Source of the DNA: Gammaproteobacteria bacterium | GTDB taxonomy: Bacteria > Pseudomonadota > Gammaproteobacteria > Steroidobacterales > Steroidobacteraceae | Direction: 5' to 3' | NCBI GenBank assembly: GCA_009926865.1 | Contig: RFOD01000024.1 | Span: 1-32,637, forward strand | DNA: 32,637 nt | Shown: one piece after another, positions 23,369 through 32,033 of the stretch | Layout: every line of letters begins with the position of its first letter | How positions within the stretch are numbered: the stretch's first letter is position 1 | The notes under the pieces: model-generated | Told to the model about the DNA's origin: nothing | Databases searched by the model: none | What the model saw: the letters and a program-made list of their open reading frames with translations, nothing else | Program-made: the position numbers and the translations under genes

Positions 23369-24025
23369 TTAATTTTTGACGTTTCGACGTAGTCCACGGG
23401 TCCTTGCCATCGTGGCCTCAATGCGTTTTCGAAGTGCATCGTCCACGGTCAAGGATTCATTGATCTTTGCTACTTTGGCGAGCATAGCCTCGGCTTCTCG
23501 CATTTTTTGATCGACCTCAGCCTGTCGCTGTTCAATACTTTGGCGCATTTCCTCTACCTGCTCCATCGACTCCCGCAGCTCTTCCATCTGCGACTCAACG
23601 GGATCGCCTTGCGGCACCTCGGGCTCCGCACCAATGTGTACGCTATTCGCGCCAGGCTCATCGGTCGGCCCGATATAAACGCCCCCATCGGGCCCCGCTT
23701 GAGCGGGACCCACGTAGACTCCTCCCTGCCCTGCCGCCTGCTCGGGCCCCACATAAACGCCGCCATCGGCGGCTTTTTGCTCAGGACCGATGTATCGACC
23801 GTCAACTGGAGCCGGTTGATCGCCACGCTCGACCGCCTTACTGGAGACTGCCGAGTTGGCAAACTTGCTCATCTTTTGCGGCGCAATATCCTGCGACTTG
23901 AAGACGCCCGAGCCGTCTTTGCGGGTAGCCGTGCCCGAAGCAGCGGGACCTGGCGTAGCCGAGCTCGGCGCAGCCGAGCCTGGTTCGCTGGACTGGGGTT
24001 TATCAGTAGAGGTCTCTTCGCTCAT
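23369..24025 (-). CDS. Uncharacterised protein with five 13-residue repeats
   Basis: I do not recognise this protein (218 residues from ATG 24025; a GTG at 24031 would add two and has a closer AGGAA). The N-terminal 60 residues are Ser/Pro/Ala-rich and disordered-looking. Five repeats of exactly 13 residues follow (about residues 75-139), with consensus DGGVYVGPEQAAG; the aromatic position is Tyr at 78, 91, 104 and 117, and His at 130. A charged coiled coil (about 142-190: MEELRESMEQVEEMRQSIEQ) and a basic tail RTRGLRRNVKN complete it. There is no signal or TM segment. The order disordered-repeat-coil suggests a multivalent binding or scaffolding protein. Confidence 0.78.
   Translation of the reverse strand: MSEETSTDKPQSSEPGSAAPSSATPGPAASGTATRKDGSGVFKSQDIAPQKMSKFANSAVSSKAVERGDQPAPVDGRYIGPEQKAADGGVYVGPEQAAGQGGVYVGPAQAGPDGGVYIGPTDEPGANSVHIGAEPEVPQGDPVESQMEELRESMEQVEEMRQSIEQRQAEVDQKMREAEAMLAKVAKINESLTVDDALRKRIEATMARTRGLRRNVKN
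23609..23803 (-). repeat. Five 39-bp coding repeats
   Basis: The stretch encodes five 13-residue copies in exact register with consensus DGGVYVGPEQAAG. The central copies are the most similar and the outer ones have diverged, as in an expanded then degenerating tandem array. Confidence 0.85.
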
Positions 24026-24058
24026 GGGCACTCTTTCCTATCCAAATTGACAATCTGA

Positions 24059-24079
24059 CTTTGATTTATATGATCAAAG
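24059..24079. repeat. AT-rich inverted repeat before the repeat-protein gene
   Basis: CTTTGAT (24059-24065) and ATCAAAG (24073-24079) form a perfect 7-bp inverted repeat with a seven-base centre, in the 73-base gap upstream of the repeat-protein gene. A TATAAAT -10-like sequence overlaps it on the minus strand, so an internal promoter with an operator is possible. Confidence 0.4.
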
Positions 24080-24098
24080 AATTTACCGAAAATCGGGC

Positions 24099-24830
24099 TC
24101 ATTGCTTTTGGCTCTTATCGCGCTCTTGCGCTAACTGCATAAGAATGTCAGCAAGTTCGCGATTATTGGCGGGCGGACGACGAGGGGCCGAACGCTTAGC
24201 GGGCTCGGGTGCTGCTACAGCAGGCGGGGACAGCGCTACCGGCGTGGATTGCTTAGCCAGTGCAGGCGCCGCTACGGGTGTCTCGCCGCGATGGACTCCC
24301 GCCTGCATCGCCTCGCGTCGAAGTACCACGCTCGATGCGCTTTCAAAGCGATCAAAACCGACCGAAAAATCCACCAGCCATACCGCCGCCTGTGGGGCTA
24401 AGTGACAGAGCGTTGGGTGATCAAGCGGCGCCGCATTCGTTTGCGCGAGCACCACTAACTGAAACGCGCTCCCGCGTAGCGCTGAGGCGAGACGCCGCAA
24501 GGCTAAAATTTCGCTCTCCCCTGCGCTCTCGGCGCGCTCGACGATCAGCATCCGATAGCCATCGCCAGGCCGCGTGGATGTCAGCTCATCGATGGGAACG
24601 TCTTGCATCAACCGATTGACGGCCTGCAGCATCGCCTCGGGACTCGCCGGTTGATGAAACTCAATACGCCCCTGCGACCCTCGTAAGCGACGTACAAGGT
24701 GTACCGTGATCCGTGATAACTCTTCGGCGGACTGCGCGCAAACGATGAGCGCTTCGGGTGGCGTGTCCTGTACAAAACTGACCACGTCCTCTAAGGCCGC
24801 ATCGCCGCTAAATAGTACCTGCGAACTCAT
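24099..24830 (-). CDS. Uncharacterised protein coupled to flhB, possible degenerate ATPase fold
   Basis: I do not recognise this 243-residue protein. Its start overlaps the flhB stop as ATGA, so it is translated with flhB. The first 175 residues have an alternating strand/helix pattern: PPEALIVCAQSAEEL, then YRMLIVERAES (92-102), which looks like a Walker-B-type strand, then RGSAFQLVVLAQTNA and a WLVDFSVGFDRF strand. No Walker A motif is visible, so it may be an ATPase-like fold without nucleotide binding, similar in feel to the ExeA/AAA group. A Pro/Ala-rich linker (about 183-222) ends in a helical tail NRELADILMQLAQERDKSQ. A role in export or in placing the next two proteins is speculation. 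Confidence 0.72.
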   Translation of the reverse strand: MSSQVLFSGDAALEDVVSFVQDTPPEALIVCAQSAEELSRITVHLVRRLRGSQGRIEFHQPASPEAMLQAVNRLMQDVPIDELTSTRPGDGYRMLIVERAESAGESEILALRRLASALRGSAFQLVVLAQTNAAPLDHPTLCHLAPQAAVWLVDFSVGFDRFESASSVVLRREAMQAGVHRGETPVAAPALAKQSTPVALSPPAVAAPEPAKRSAPRRPPANNRELADILMQLAQERDKSQKQ

Positions 24831-25982
24831 GCTCTACCTCCTCGCGCGAGCTCGGATTGACCGTTTTCATCAAAGCGGAATTCCGGCGGCACATCGGGCG
24901 CCTCAAACTCAGGCCGCGTAAGATCCGGCGCCAAGGCGCTCATTCGATAGACATACGCCAAGACGGCCGCGACAGGCCGATAGAGTCCCTCTGGAATCAT
25001 GTCATCCAAATCTGTCGTGTAGTAAAGCGCGCGCGCCAAAGCAGGGGCTTCGATCCGTGGCACACCTGCGGTTTCGCCTCTTTCTTTGATCGCACGAGCA
25101 ATTTCACCACGGCCCTTCGCCAACACCACCGGCGCGCCGTTCGACATCTCATCATGTCGGAGCGCGACCGCAAACTCGGTGGGGTTGACAATAATGACGT
25201 CGGCTTCTTTGACGTTGTCCATCATACGCGCGCGACTCCGTTCGCGCTGCTTACGACGGATCTGCTGTTTAACTTCGGGACGCCCTTCGATGTCCTTCAT
25301 TTCGTCGCGAACTTCTTGCTTAGTCATACGCAGCCGTCGCAGATACGACCACTTTTGATACGGGACATCCAAGAACGAAATAGCCGCCACTGCAATCGAT
25401 ACTAAAGTGAATACCAATAACGCAATCGATGCGCCGGTATTGACCATAGGCTCAAGCGCAAAGCGCGCCGAGGCGATGAGCTCATCTCGCCGCTCCCAGA
25501 GCACTAAGCTCAACACGATTGCAATGGCAAAGAATTTCAGCAGATTACGCAGTAAACCCATCAAAGCCTGAGTGCCGAACATCCGCTTTAAGCCATTCAG
25601 CGGATTGAGCTTCGACAACTTGGGCGCTGCCGCTTTAGCGGACACATTAAAGCCCCCATTGAAAATGGGCGCGACCAAGGCAAGTACAAACGCCAGCAGC
25701 AGTAGCCACTTAACGCCATTCAAACCCTCAAGCCACATTGAACCGAACCAACTGGGTGTCGCCGATCGTTCCCTGATCGAAAGTCAGGCTCCGAGCCACC
25801 ATGGCCTTGAGTGCCCCGATCAAAGATCCGCCCGCGAGCAACATCAGTACACACAGACCCACCACAACAAACGCGCCGCCAAAGTCGGGCGATCGCGGTA
25901 ATTCACCCCGCTCTCGCGCTTGCTCTAATTTACGCGCGGTGGGTTCTTCGGTTTTTTCTTGGCCGTCTTCGTTCTCTGCCAT
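24827..25982 (-). pseudogene. flhB: Flagellar export switch protein FlhB, interrupted by a +1 frameshift
   Basis: Residues 1-84 (25982-25728) start MAENEDGQEKTEEPTARKLEQ as FlhB does, through the first TM segment, then run into a TGA. The rest (25738-24827 frame) gives WLEGLNGVKWLLLLAFVLAL, FNVSAKAAAPKLSKLNPLNG and the cytoplasmic domain. Joining the frames gives roughly 385 residues, normal for FlhB. The change of frame must lie between 25783 and 25731, because the second frame has a stop at 25784-25786; removing one base near GGCGACACCC gives GDPSWFGSMW, which reads well. The autocleavage motif is NPTE (25175-25186) instead of NPTH. FlhB sets export specificity together with FliK. Whether the break is real or a sequencing error cannot be decided here. 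Confidence 0.9.
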
Positions 25983-25985
25983 GAC

Positions 25986-26762
25986 TCACCCGAATCCCAA
26001 CAAGCGCCGTGCGAGGTAACTCTCCGCTTGCTCCCACAAATCCACGATTCGCTCGCTCATCGCCGGCAAGAGAACAAATAGCAATGCGAACCCGACCAAC
26101 AAGGCGATGGCAAACCCCACAGCAAACACATTCAGCGAGGGGGTGGCTCGCGAGAGCGCGCCCACCCCAACGTTGACCGCGAGTAAAGCGAGCAGTAACG
26201 GCGCTGCTAATAAGGCAGCCCCCGTAAAGACAATGCTCGAAAACTGGATCAGCTGCTCTAAATCGAGCACGCTAAACGAGCCGGGTGGCAGCTCGCGCAA
26301 GCTCTCGACGAGCATCCCGACAACCAGCACATGACCGCCGGTTGTCAAAAAAATCAAGAGCGCGAGCACATTAAAAAATTGAGACAAAACCGGCGTGGAG
26401 CCGATTGTGGGATCGAAAGACTGCGCAAAGCCAATGCCCAAGGAGAGTGAGATTTGCTCACCAGCCACCACAACTGCCGCGAGCACGAATTGCAGAATGA
26501 GCCCCATCGACACCCCGATCAAGGCTTCGTTAATGACCAAAATAAGGTTGGGCTGGGGAAAGCTCGTCGTCGCAGGCGCGTTCAGGTCAGGCACGAACGG
26601 TAAGACGAGAATGCATAAAACGAGCGCATAGACAATTCGTACGCGTACGTTGGAGATCACCTGTGGGAAGAGCGGGGCAGCCAAAAAAAACGCTGTCAAC
26701 CGAGTTAAGGGTAACAGCAACGCTTCGAGCCATCCCAGGGTGAGTACACCAAGCTCTAGCAT
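25986..26762 (-). CDS. fliR: Flagellar export apparatus protein FliR
   Basis: At 258 residues, with six hydrophobic segments, this is FliR: the N-terminal block RLTAFFLAAPLFPQ, the middle EALIGVSMGLILQFVLAAVVVAGEQIS and GIGFAQSFDPTIGSTPVLSQFF are characteristic. It forms the export gate core with FliP and FliQ in the inner membrane. It starts two bases after fliQ and ends three bases before flhB, the conserved order. Confidence 0.96.
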   Translation of the reverse strand: MLELGVLTLGWLEALLLPLTRLTAFFLAAPLFPQVISNVRVRIVYALVLCILVLPFVPDLNAPATTSFPQPNLILVINEALIGVSMGLILQFVLAAVVVAGEQISLSLGIGFAQSFDPTIGSTPVLSQFFNVLALLIFLTTGGHVLVVGMLVESLRELPPGSFSVLDLEQLIQFSSIVFTGAALLAAPLLLALLAVNVGVGALSRATPSLNVFAVGFAIALLVGFALLFVLLPAMSERIVDLWEQAESYLARRLLGFG

Positions 26763-26764
26763 GC

Positions 26765-27034
26765 CTATCCCCCGAGATCCGGGATCCGCTCAAAAACTCG
26801 ACGAGTAAAATCGACGAGATACTGAAGCTGCCAACTCCCTAGCAAGGCGATCAATAAAGTCACGACGACGAGCTTTGGCAAAAAACTCAAAGTCATTTCG
26901 TTGATAGAGGTAGCCGCCTGGAAAATACCGACGGCCACGCCGACGATGAGTACCGCAATCAGAATGGGCCCTGCGATCAGCGCACCGGTCCACATGGCCT
27001 CCGTCGCTAAATCGACAACCTCTAGCTCGTTCAC
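26765..27034 (-). CDS. fliQ: Flagellar export apparatus protein FliQ
   Basis: The 89-residue, two-TM protein carries [31 protein letters not shown] (core [19 protein letters not shown]) and PKLVVV, the FliQ signature. It forms the helical export-gate ring with FliP and FliR. It starts with GTG overlapping the fliP stop as GTGA, indicating coupled translation; the GTG is preceded by no strong Shine-Dalgarno of its own. Confidence 0.96.
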   Translation of the reverse strand: MNELEVVDLATEAMWTGALIAGPILIAVLIVGVAVGIFQAATSINEMTLSFLPKLVVVTLLIALLGSWQLQYLVDFTRRVFERIPDLGG

Positions 27035-27792
27035 GGTAGCGGCGCTCCAAAGCTCGCCGCCAGCGAGCCCACGATCAGCGCCCAGCCATCGACGAGCACG
27101 AAAAGGAGAAACTTGAAGGGCAAACTAATGACGATCGGCGAAACCATCATCATACCCATGGACATGAGCACACTCGCCACGATGAGATCAATGATGAGAA
27201 AAGGGATATAGATCAAAAAACCGATCGTGAAGGCGGTGCGTAATTCACTCGTCAAAAACGAAGGCAACAACACCGTCAAGGGCGTATCCAGAGGGGCTGC
27301 GACGGGCTCCATTTGCCCAAGATCCATAAAGAGTTTGAGATCAGACTCGCGGGTCTGCGCGAGCATGAATTTTTTCATCGGTACGATCGCCTCTTGTACC
27401 GCCTGCTCAAAAGGAATCCGCTCTTCGACATACGGGTCGAGCGCAACACGTTGCACTTCCTGGAAGGTCGGCGCCATGATGAACATCGTCAAAAATAACG
27501 CCAAGCCAACCAAGATCTGGTTAGGTGGCGTTTGCGGAGCGCCGATCGCTTGGCGTAACAAAGACAGGACGATGATGACACGCGTAAACGCGGTCATCGA
27601 AAGAACGATCGCCGGCAGCAGGGTCAGCAGCGTAATGAGACCCAAGGTCTGCAACGTCAAACTATAAGATTGCCCTCCCCCAGCAGCGGGGGTAGTGCGT
27701 AAAATTTCGACAGCGGCATCCTGCGAGAACGCAACCGGCATCACCGCCAGTGCGATCCCGGTTAAAGCCGCCCACCACGCGACACGACGCAT
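27031..27792 (-). CDS. fliP: Flagellar export apparatus protein FliP
   Basis: The 253-residue protein has a cleavable signal peptide ([20 protein letters not shown] region, probable cut after FSQ) and then the FliP domain: [24 protein letters not shown] (core [14 protein letters not shown]), [27 protein letters not shown] and the MGMMMVSP loop. It assembles as a pentamer in the export gate. It begins one base after the fliO stop. Confidence 0.97.
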   Translation of the reverse strand: MRRVAWWAALTGIALAVMPVAFSQDAAVEILRTTPAAGGGQSYSLTLQTLGLITLLTLLPAIVLSMTAFTRVIIVLSLLRQAIGAPQTPPNQILVGLALFLTMFIMAPTFQEVQRVALDPYVEERIPFEQAVQEAIVPMKKFMLAQTRESDLKLFMDLGQMEPVAAPLDTPLTVLLPSFLTSELRTAFTIGFLIYIPFLIIDLIVASVLMSMGMMMVSPIVISLPFKFLLFVLVDGWALIVGSLAASFGAPLP

Positions 27793-28098
27793 TCAGTCCC
27801 CCTGTGACGCTTTGGGCGTCGACTCACCCACCGTGACAGACTCATCAGCACTGCGAGATGCATCCACCGGCGACACCGCCAAGCGCGTAATCGAATGCGC
27901 GGTCACCCCAAGCAGCACGTCTTCACCCCCAAAGCGCACGACCAACAAACGCTCACGAGTCCCAATATTTTGGGTGGCGATCACACGAATACCTGCACTC
28001 TTGACCCCAACCAAATTCATTCGCCGCAGCCACCAAATCGCCCCCACTAAGAGCGCAGTAACAAAGAGTACGGCGATGATGTAACGGGCAGGATCCAT
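27793..28098 (-). CDS. fliO: Flagellar assembly protein FliO
   Basis: This is a short 101-residue protein with one N-terminal TM segment (about 6-26) and a small cytoplasmic domain containing IRVIATQNIGTRERLLVVRFGGEDVLLGVT, in part RERLLVVRFGGEDVLLGVT, typical of FliO. It stabilises FliP during assembly of the gate. The Ser/Thr-rich tail is not conserved. It lies between fliN and fliP, as expected. Confidence 0.9.
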   Translation of the reverse strand: MDPARYIIAVLFVTALLVGAIWWLRRMNLVGVKSAGIRVIATQNIGTRERLLVVRFGGEDVLLGVTAHSITRLAVSPVDASRSADESVTVGESTPKASQGD

Positions 28099-28111
28099 CT
28101 AATCTCGACCT

Positions 28112-28420
28112 TTACAGATGCTTGACGCGATCTTCGGGATCCACGACTTGCGTCAGACGGATGCCATAACGGTCGTTGACCAGAACCACTTCGCCGCGGG
28201 CGATCACCGTGTTGTTAACGCACACATCGAGCGGTTCACCGGCCACGCGATCGAGCTCGACCACACTCCCCTGGCCCAGTCGCAGCAGATCTCGAATGCG
28301 TAGCGAAGACCGACCCACTTCCACCGAAATATTAACGGCGACATTTTGGATCAGATCGAGCTGCACATCGGCTGAAGCGCCATCAGCTTTCCCCAGTGTG
28401 GCTCGCGTTGGTTCATTCAT
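28112..28420 (-). CDS. fliN: Flagellar motor switch protein FliN
   Basis: The 102-residue product is a SpoA-domain protein. Diagnostic stretches are LIQNVAVNISVEVGRSSLRIRDLL, in part NVAVNISVEVGRSSLRI, then GSVVELDRVAGEPLDVCVNN and IARGEVVLVNDRYGIRLTQV. FliN forms the bottom of the C-ring with FliM and binds the export ATPase complex through FliH. The start at 28420 follows fliM after 29 bases with a TTAGGAG-like site. Confidence 0.97.
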   Translation of the reverse strand: MNEPTRATLGKADGASADVQLDLIQNVAVNISVEVGRSSLRIRDLLRLGQGSVVELDRVAGEPLDVCVNNTVIARGEVVLVNDRYGIRLTQVVDPEDRVKHL

Positions 28421-28449
28421 GACGGTCTAACTCCTAATTAGGCGAAAGC

Positions 28450-29538
28450 TCAACCGGCTTTCGACATCAAAAAACCACTATCTTCTTCATCATCACTGTC
28501 GAGCACGATGTCCTCGCCCATGTCGAGATCCGCATCGCTATCGCTGGCGATCGGATCAATGACCTGAGTGATCCGCACAGCCATGTTGTTGTCGACTGAG
28601 CCGTATTCAGCGTTATATAAGTGATTAGATTGCACCAATACTTTGACGTCTTCGGGCGGCTTGAACCACAAGGTATCACCCGGAGTGATGGACGCAAGAT
28701 CGAGCGCCGACACGCGTAATTGCGCAAGCTGAACGATTAACTCCAGCTCAGCATCTTCCACAGCATCTTTGAGCTGCGCACTCCAGCGAGCGGCGAGCTT
28801 TTCATCGCGCTCTCCAGATTGCAGGCGCCCTCGTAACAAGAGTCGAATCGGCTTGAGTGCCGAAAAAGGGTACATGATCGTGAGCTGACCGCGCACGCCC
28901 ATGCCGAGTTCAAGTTCAAAACGACTGACGACGACCGTCTCGCGCTCTTCACCCACCTGCGCGAACGCGGGATTAATCTCGCGACTCACGTATTCAGGAT
29001 TCAAACTATAAACCGGCTGCCAAGCTTCTTTGAGATCGGTGAAGATGGAATCCAGTAACAATTGAATGATGCGCTCTTCGGTGGGAGTAAACACACGCGA
29101 GGCAGGCGGATTGGTGAGACCCTCACCACTTCCCCCAAAGAAACTATCCACGGCACCGTAAACGACTGAGGGCTCAAGCGTCACGAGGCCATAACCGCGC
29201 AAGGGCGGAAAGCGCACGATATTGACGTTACAAGGGGATGGGACGCTTTGGATGTATTCACCAAAGGTTGTCACCGTGTACGGCACCACGCTGATTTTGA
29301 CTCCCTGACGAAGCAAATTCAGCATGCTGGTACGCAACTGCCGCGCGAAGCGATCATTGATCATTTCGAGTGCGGCGAGCTGCCCTCGCGACACGGTATC
29401 GGTTGCGACCAAGCTGTAGGGCTTCACCGCGGTATCCGCGTCGCCCTGCGCGGCGGACGTATCGACGTCGCCGCGCTGCATCCCCTCAACTAACGCGTCG
29501 ATTTCGTCACTCGAGAGCAGTTGTTTCTGACCGGACAT
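28450..29538 (-). CDS. fliM: Flagellar motor switch protein FliM
   Basis: At 362 residues this has the N-terminal CheY-P binding motif LSSDEIDALVEGM, the middle domain (QLRTSMLNLLRQGVKISV; GYGLVTLEPSVVYGAVDSFFGG, given in part as LEPSVVYGAVDSFFGG) and a C-terminal SpoA domain VSALDLASITPGDTLWF. It binds CheY-P and sets rotation direction. About 20 extra acidic residues (DADLDMGEDIVLDSDDEED) end the protein, a longer acidic tail than in E. coli FliM. It lies between fliL and fliN. Confidence 0.97.
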   Translation of the reverse strand: MSGQKQLLSSDEIDALVEGMQRGDVDTSAAQGDADTAVKPYSLVATDTVSRGQLAALEMINDRFARQLRTSMLNLLRQGVKISVVPYTVTTFGEYIQSVPSPCNVNIVRFPPLRGYGLVTLEPSVVYGAVDSFFGGSGEGLTNPPASRVFTPTEERIIQLLLDSIFTDLKEAWQPVYSLNPEYVSREINPAFAQVGEERETVVVSRFELELGMGVRGQLTIMYPFSALKPIRLLLRGRLQSGERDEKLAARWSAQLKDAVEDAELELIVQLAQLRVSALDLASITPGDTLWFKPPEDVKVLVQSNHLYNAEYGSVDNNMAVRITQVIDPIASDSDADLDMGEDIVLDSDDEEDSGFLMSKAG

Positions 29539-29547
29539 GCTGCTGCC

Positions 29548-30147
29548 TTATTGAAAGACGAAGTGAGTGAACATGACTTCTTCGATACCGCCGAAGTCTT
29601 CGTTACGGATGAGAACATCATTCATGGCATCGCGTAGCGCAGCGGCCACCCGAGTACGGCCTTCGATCGAAGTGAGCTCTTCCTCACCATAAAAAGCCAT
29701 TGTCTGGATGATGGAAGCCTCGATCGCGATCTGGTGCTTGGCCACCCGCTCAACAATCTGCTCGCCATAAAACGTTTTGAAGGCGATACGGAACTGCACA
29801 AAACGACGGCTATTGGGCACATTGAGGGTAAAGTCACGCTCCACGGGGCTGTAGGTCGCCTCGAAACGCTGGTCGGCGGGAATTTCCTTGGTTTCGAGCT
29901 GAGGACCGTCGGGAACCGCCGTCGCAGCAGCCAGCTCTTCTGCCGCTTTTGCGGCCTCAATTTCCTCAGGCGTGGGCTTCGGATCAAAGAACCCCGTCAA
30001 AAATAGGGTCGCACCGACGGAACCGCCGATTAGGACCAAAGCGCCCGCAAAGATGATGAGGATCATAATCAATGGGGATTTTTTCTTTGGCGCACCCTCT
30101 TCGCCTGCTTCACCCTCTGCCGGTTTTTTGTCGTCTTTGTCTGCCAT
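29548..30147 (-). CDS. fliL: Flagellar basal-body-associated protein FliL
   Basis: The 199-residue product has a charged cytoplasmic N-terminus (KDDKKPAEGEAGEEGAPKKK), one TM segment (about 25-52), a linker rich in Glu/Ala, and the periplasmic FliL domain with YSPVERDFTLNVPNSRRFVQ and a C-terminal TRVAAALRDAMNDVLIRNE. FliL rings surround and stabilise stator units, here presumably PomAB. The start follows fliK after 43 bases with AGGAAG upstream. Confidence 0.95.
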   Translation of the reverse strand: MADKDDKKPAEGEAGEEGAPKKKSPLIMILIIFAGALVLIGGSVGATLFLTGFFDPKPTPEEIEAAKAAEELAAATAVPDGPQLETKEIPADQRFEATYSPVERDFTLNVPNSRRFVQFRIAFKTFYGEQIVERVAKHQIAIEASIIQTMAFYGEEELTSIEGRTRVAAALRDAMNDVLIRNEDFGGIEEVMFTHFVFQ

Positions 30148-30190
30148 GTCAGTCTTCCTATTTGCTCAAACGGTTCTGGCCGCCAGCGGC

Positions 30191-31984
30191 TCAGACGTAA
30201 AGATCAATTCCACGCTCGTGATCGAGCCCTTGCGGGACGACGCCAGCGCCGAGCTCGCGATCATCGAGTCCCTGCTTGCGCGCTGCTCCGTACGCACCAC
30301 GACTCACCTCACCCTGCGCAAAGTGCTGCTGTGCGGCGGCATCACGTCCGGCGGAATCAGCGAGCGACCAGCCACTCAATTGGTAACCCGCAGCTTCGAG
30401 CGTATCGCGCAGACGCGGCATTCCAGCGTCGAGCAAGGCGCGTACCTCTGGGTTCATCACCGCTAAGGTGGCACGCACATCAGCGCCATCAATTTCGAGA
30501 GCGATATCGAGTGGACCTAAATTTTGTGGATCCAGTTGTAGCGAGACAGTCCAACGCTCCGCACGCATCTGCTGAATCAAACGTTGACCCACCTGCTCTG
30601 CAAATTGCTCAACCCGGGTGTCGTAATCGAGCGTATTGGCGGGCAAGGGCAACGGACGACCCAAGACCGTCGCAGGATCCAGAATATTCAAAGATCCTGC
30701 TGGGGCACCCACGGTACTCGTGTTGATCCATGCGCCCGTCGTGGTTACCGAAGGGGCAGGCGCTTCACTCTGTTGGCGCAAACTACTGGCGCTCAGTGAC
30801 AGCCAAGTGTCAGAGCTTAAAGGTGCGGGTAACACTTCTCCCAAAGATTCGACATCGATCGACTCTGGGAGTATCGAGGACTCAACCTGTATCGCCTTGA
30901 TCGACGCGGAGATTTCTTTGCTGCCGAGCGACTCCTTGCGTGCGAGCCCGTCTTTACCGAACAGGCCCACCGAGGGCAGGATCGCCACACTCGCGCTCGG
31001 GCCATTCGCAAGTGTATTCGACGTCTCGATGGCACTCGGCATGGCTGCACGCGTCGCCTCCGCAACGGGCGTCGACGAAGTGCGCGTGGACACGGCTTCC
31101 GGCGCCCGAAAAGCCTCGATTCCCAAAGGTTTGAACGCAGACTCTGGCGGACCGCTGCGAGCGCTCGCCGCGCGCCAGCGTAAGACGTCCTCATCAGCGA
31201 GCGGACTCTCGGCGCCCGGCTGCGCAACGAATTCGGACTCGCCGTCAGGCTGACTCAGAGACGATTCGGCAACGGTCGAGTCGGTCAGCGGTGCTAACGC
31301 GTTAACGTTACCCGGCGGGTTCGCGCGTGGATTCAGGGTGGGCAAGATCTGGCCGTTCACCGCCGAAGCACCCGACAAGGCGCCGAGTCCTGCGCGCTCG
31401 GGGGCGGTGCCCTGCCGCGAAGCGCCATCCACCCCGTTCAGATCGTCGGTGTGGGCGACGAGCCCAGCTGTCGGCAACCCGATCGAGGGCAGTTCCTCCG
31501 ACGGGAGCCCAGCTGTCGCTACGGTCTCGCCCGAATCGCCCTCGGAGGCTAGATGGAGATCAGCCGCTGCCGCGGTCGTTTCACGCAATAAGAGTTGCGC
31601 CAAGGACCGATCGATGCCCAGGTCGACCGCAAACTCTTCCAAAGCGGCATCTGACACCCAGGGTGCACGCACCACCTTCCCATCAACCATCGCGCCCCAC
31701 CAGGCGCCCTCACCGGCGCCTGAGTCACCGATAAGCGGCAGATCCTCCGGCAATGCCGGCAAATTCTTGCCGGTCAGGTCACTCTGATCCCCGGTCGCCG
31801 CAGCGCGTAATCGCGCTGCCCATGGCTCCATTTTGGAACTCTGGGACGGCGCATATTGTTCCATTATGGATACAAAAAGCGCCGCATTAGCGGCATTAGT
31901 CTTATTATCAAGACTTTCTGCGCTGGTATTTTGGGTCGGACCCTGGATTCCAGTGGTTAAAAAAATGGACTCTGGCGCGCTCAT
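30191..31984 (-). CDS. fliK: Flagellar hook-length control protein FliK
   Basis: This is a long FliK at 597 residues (405 in E. coli). The N-terminal about 470 residues are low complexity, rich in Ala, Ser, Pro and acidic residues, as in FliK rulers. The C-terminal Flg_hook domain begins near 480 with LQLDPQNLGPLDIALEID, followed by ATLAVMNPEVRALLDAGMPR and LRDTLEAAGYQLSGWSL. The last 60 residues form a basic/glutamine-rich tail. FliK measures the hook and triggers the FlhB substrate switch, relevant here because FlhB has a changed cleavage motif. The gap to fliJ is 49 bases. Confidence 0.9.
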   Translation of the reverse strand: MSAPESIFLTTGIQGPTQNTSAESLDNKTNAANAALFVSIMEQYAPSQSSKMEPWAARLRAAATGDQSDLTGKNLPALPEDLPLIGDSGAGEGAWWGAMVDGKVVRAPWVSDAALEEFAVDLGIDRSLAQLLLRETTAAAADLHLASEGDSGETVATAGLPSEELPSIGLPTAGLVAHTDDLNGVDGASRQGTAPERAGLGALSGASAVNGQILPTLNPRANPPGNVNALAPLTDSTVAESSLSQPDGESEFVAQPGAESPLADEDVLRWRAASARSGPPESAFKPLGIEAFRAPEAVSTRTSSTPVAEATRAAMPSAIETSNTLANGPSASVAILPSVGLFGKDGLARKESLGSKEISASIKAIQVESSILPESIDVESLGEVLPAPLSSDTWLSLSASSLRQQSEAPAPSVTTTGAWINTSTVGAPAGSLNILDPATVLGRPLPLPANTLDYDTRVEQFAEQVGQRLIQQMRAERWTVSLQLDPQNLGPLDIALEIDGADVRATLAVMNPEVRALLDAGMPRLRDTLEAAGYQLSGWSLADSAGRDAAAQQHFAQGEVSRGAYGAARKQGLDDRELGAGVVPQGLDHERGIDLYV

Positions 31985-32033
31985 GGTGTGTTGACAGCTC
32001 GGCTATTTCGTTCGATGCCAATCTGTTCTGCAA

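Noticed and set aside
24827-25738. flhB as a naturally split two-gene product
   Set aside because: Natural FlhB division occurs by autocleavage at NPTH in the cytoplasmic domain, not after the first TM segment; the overlap of frames with conserved sequence on both sides fits a simple indel.
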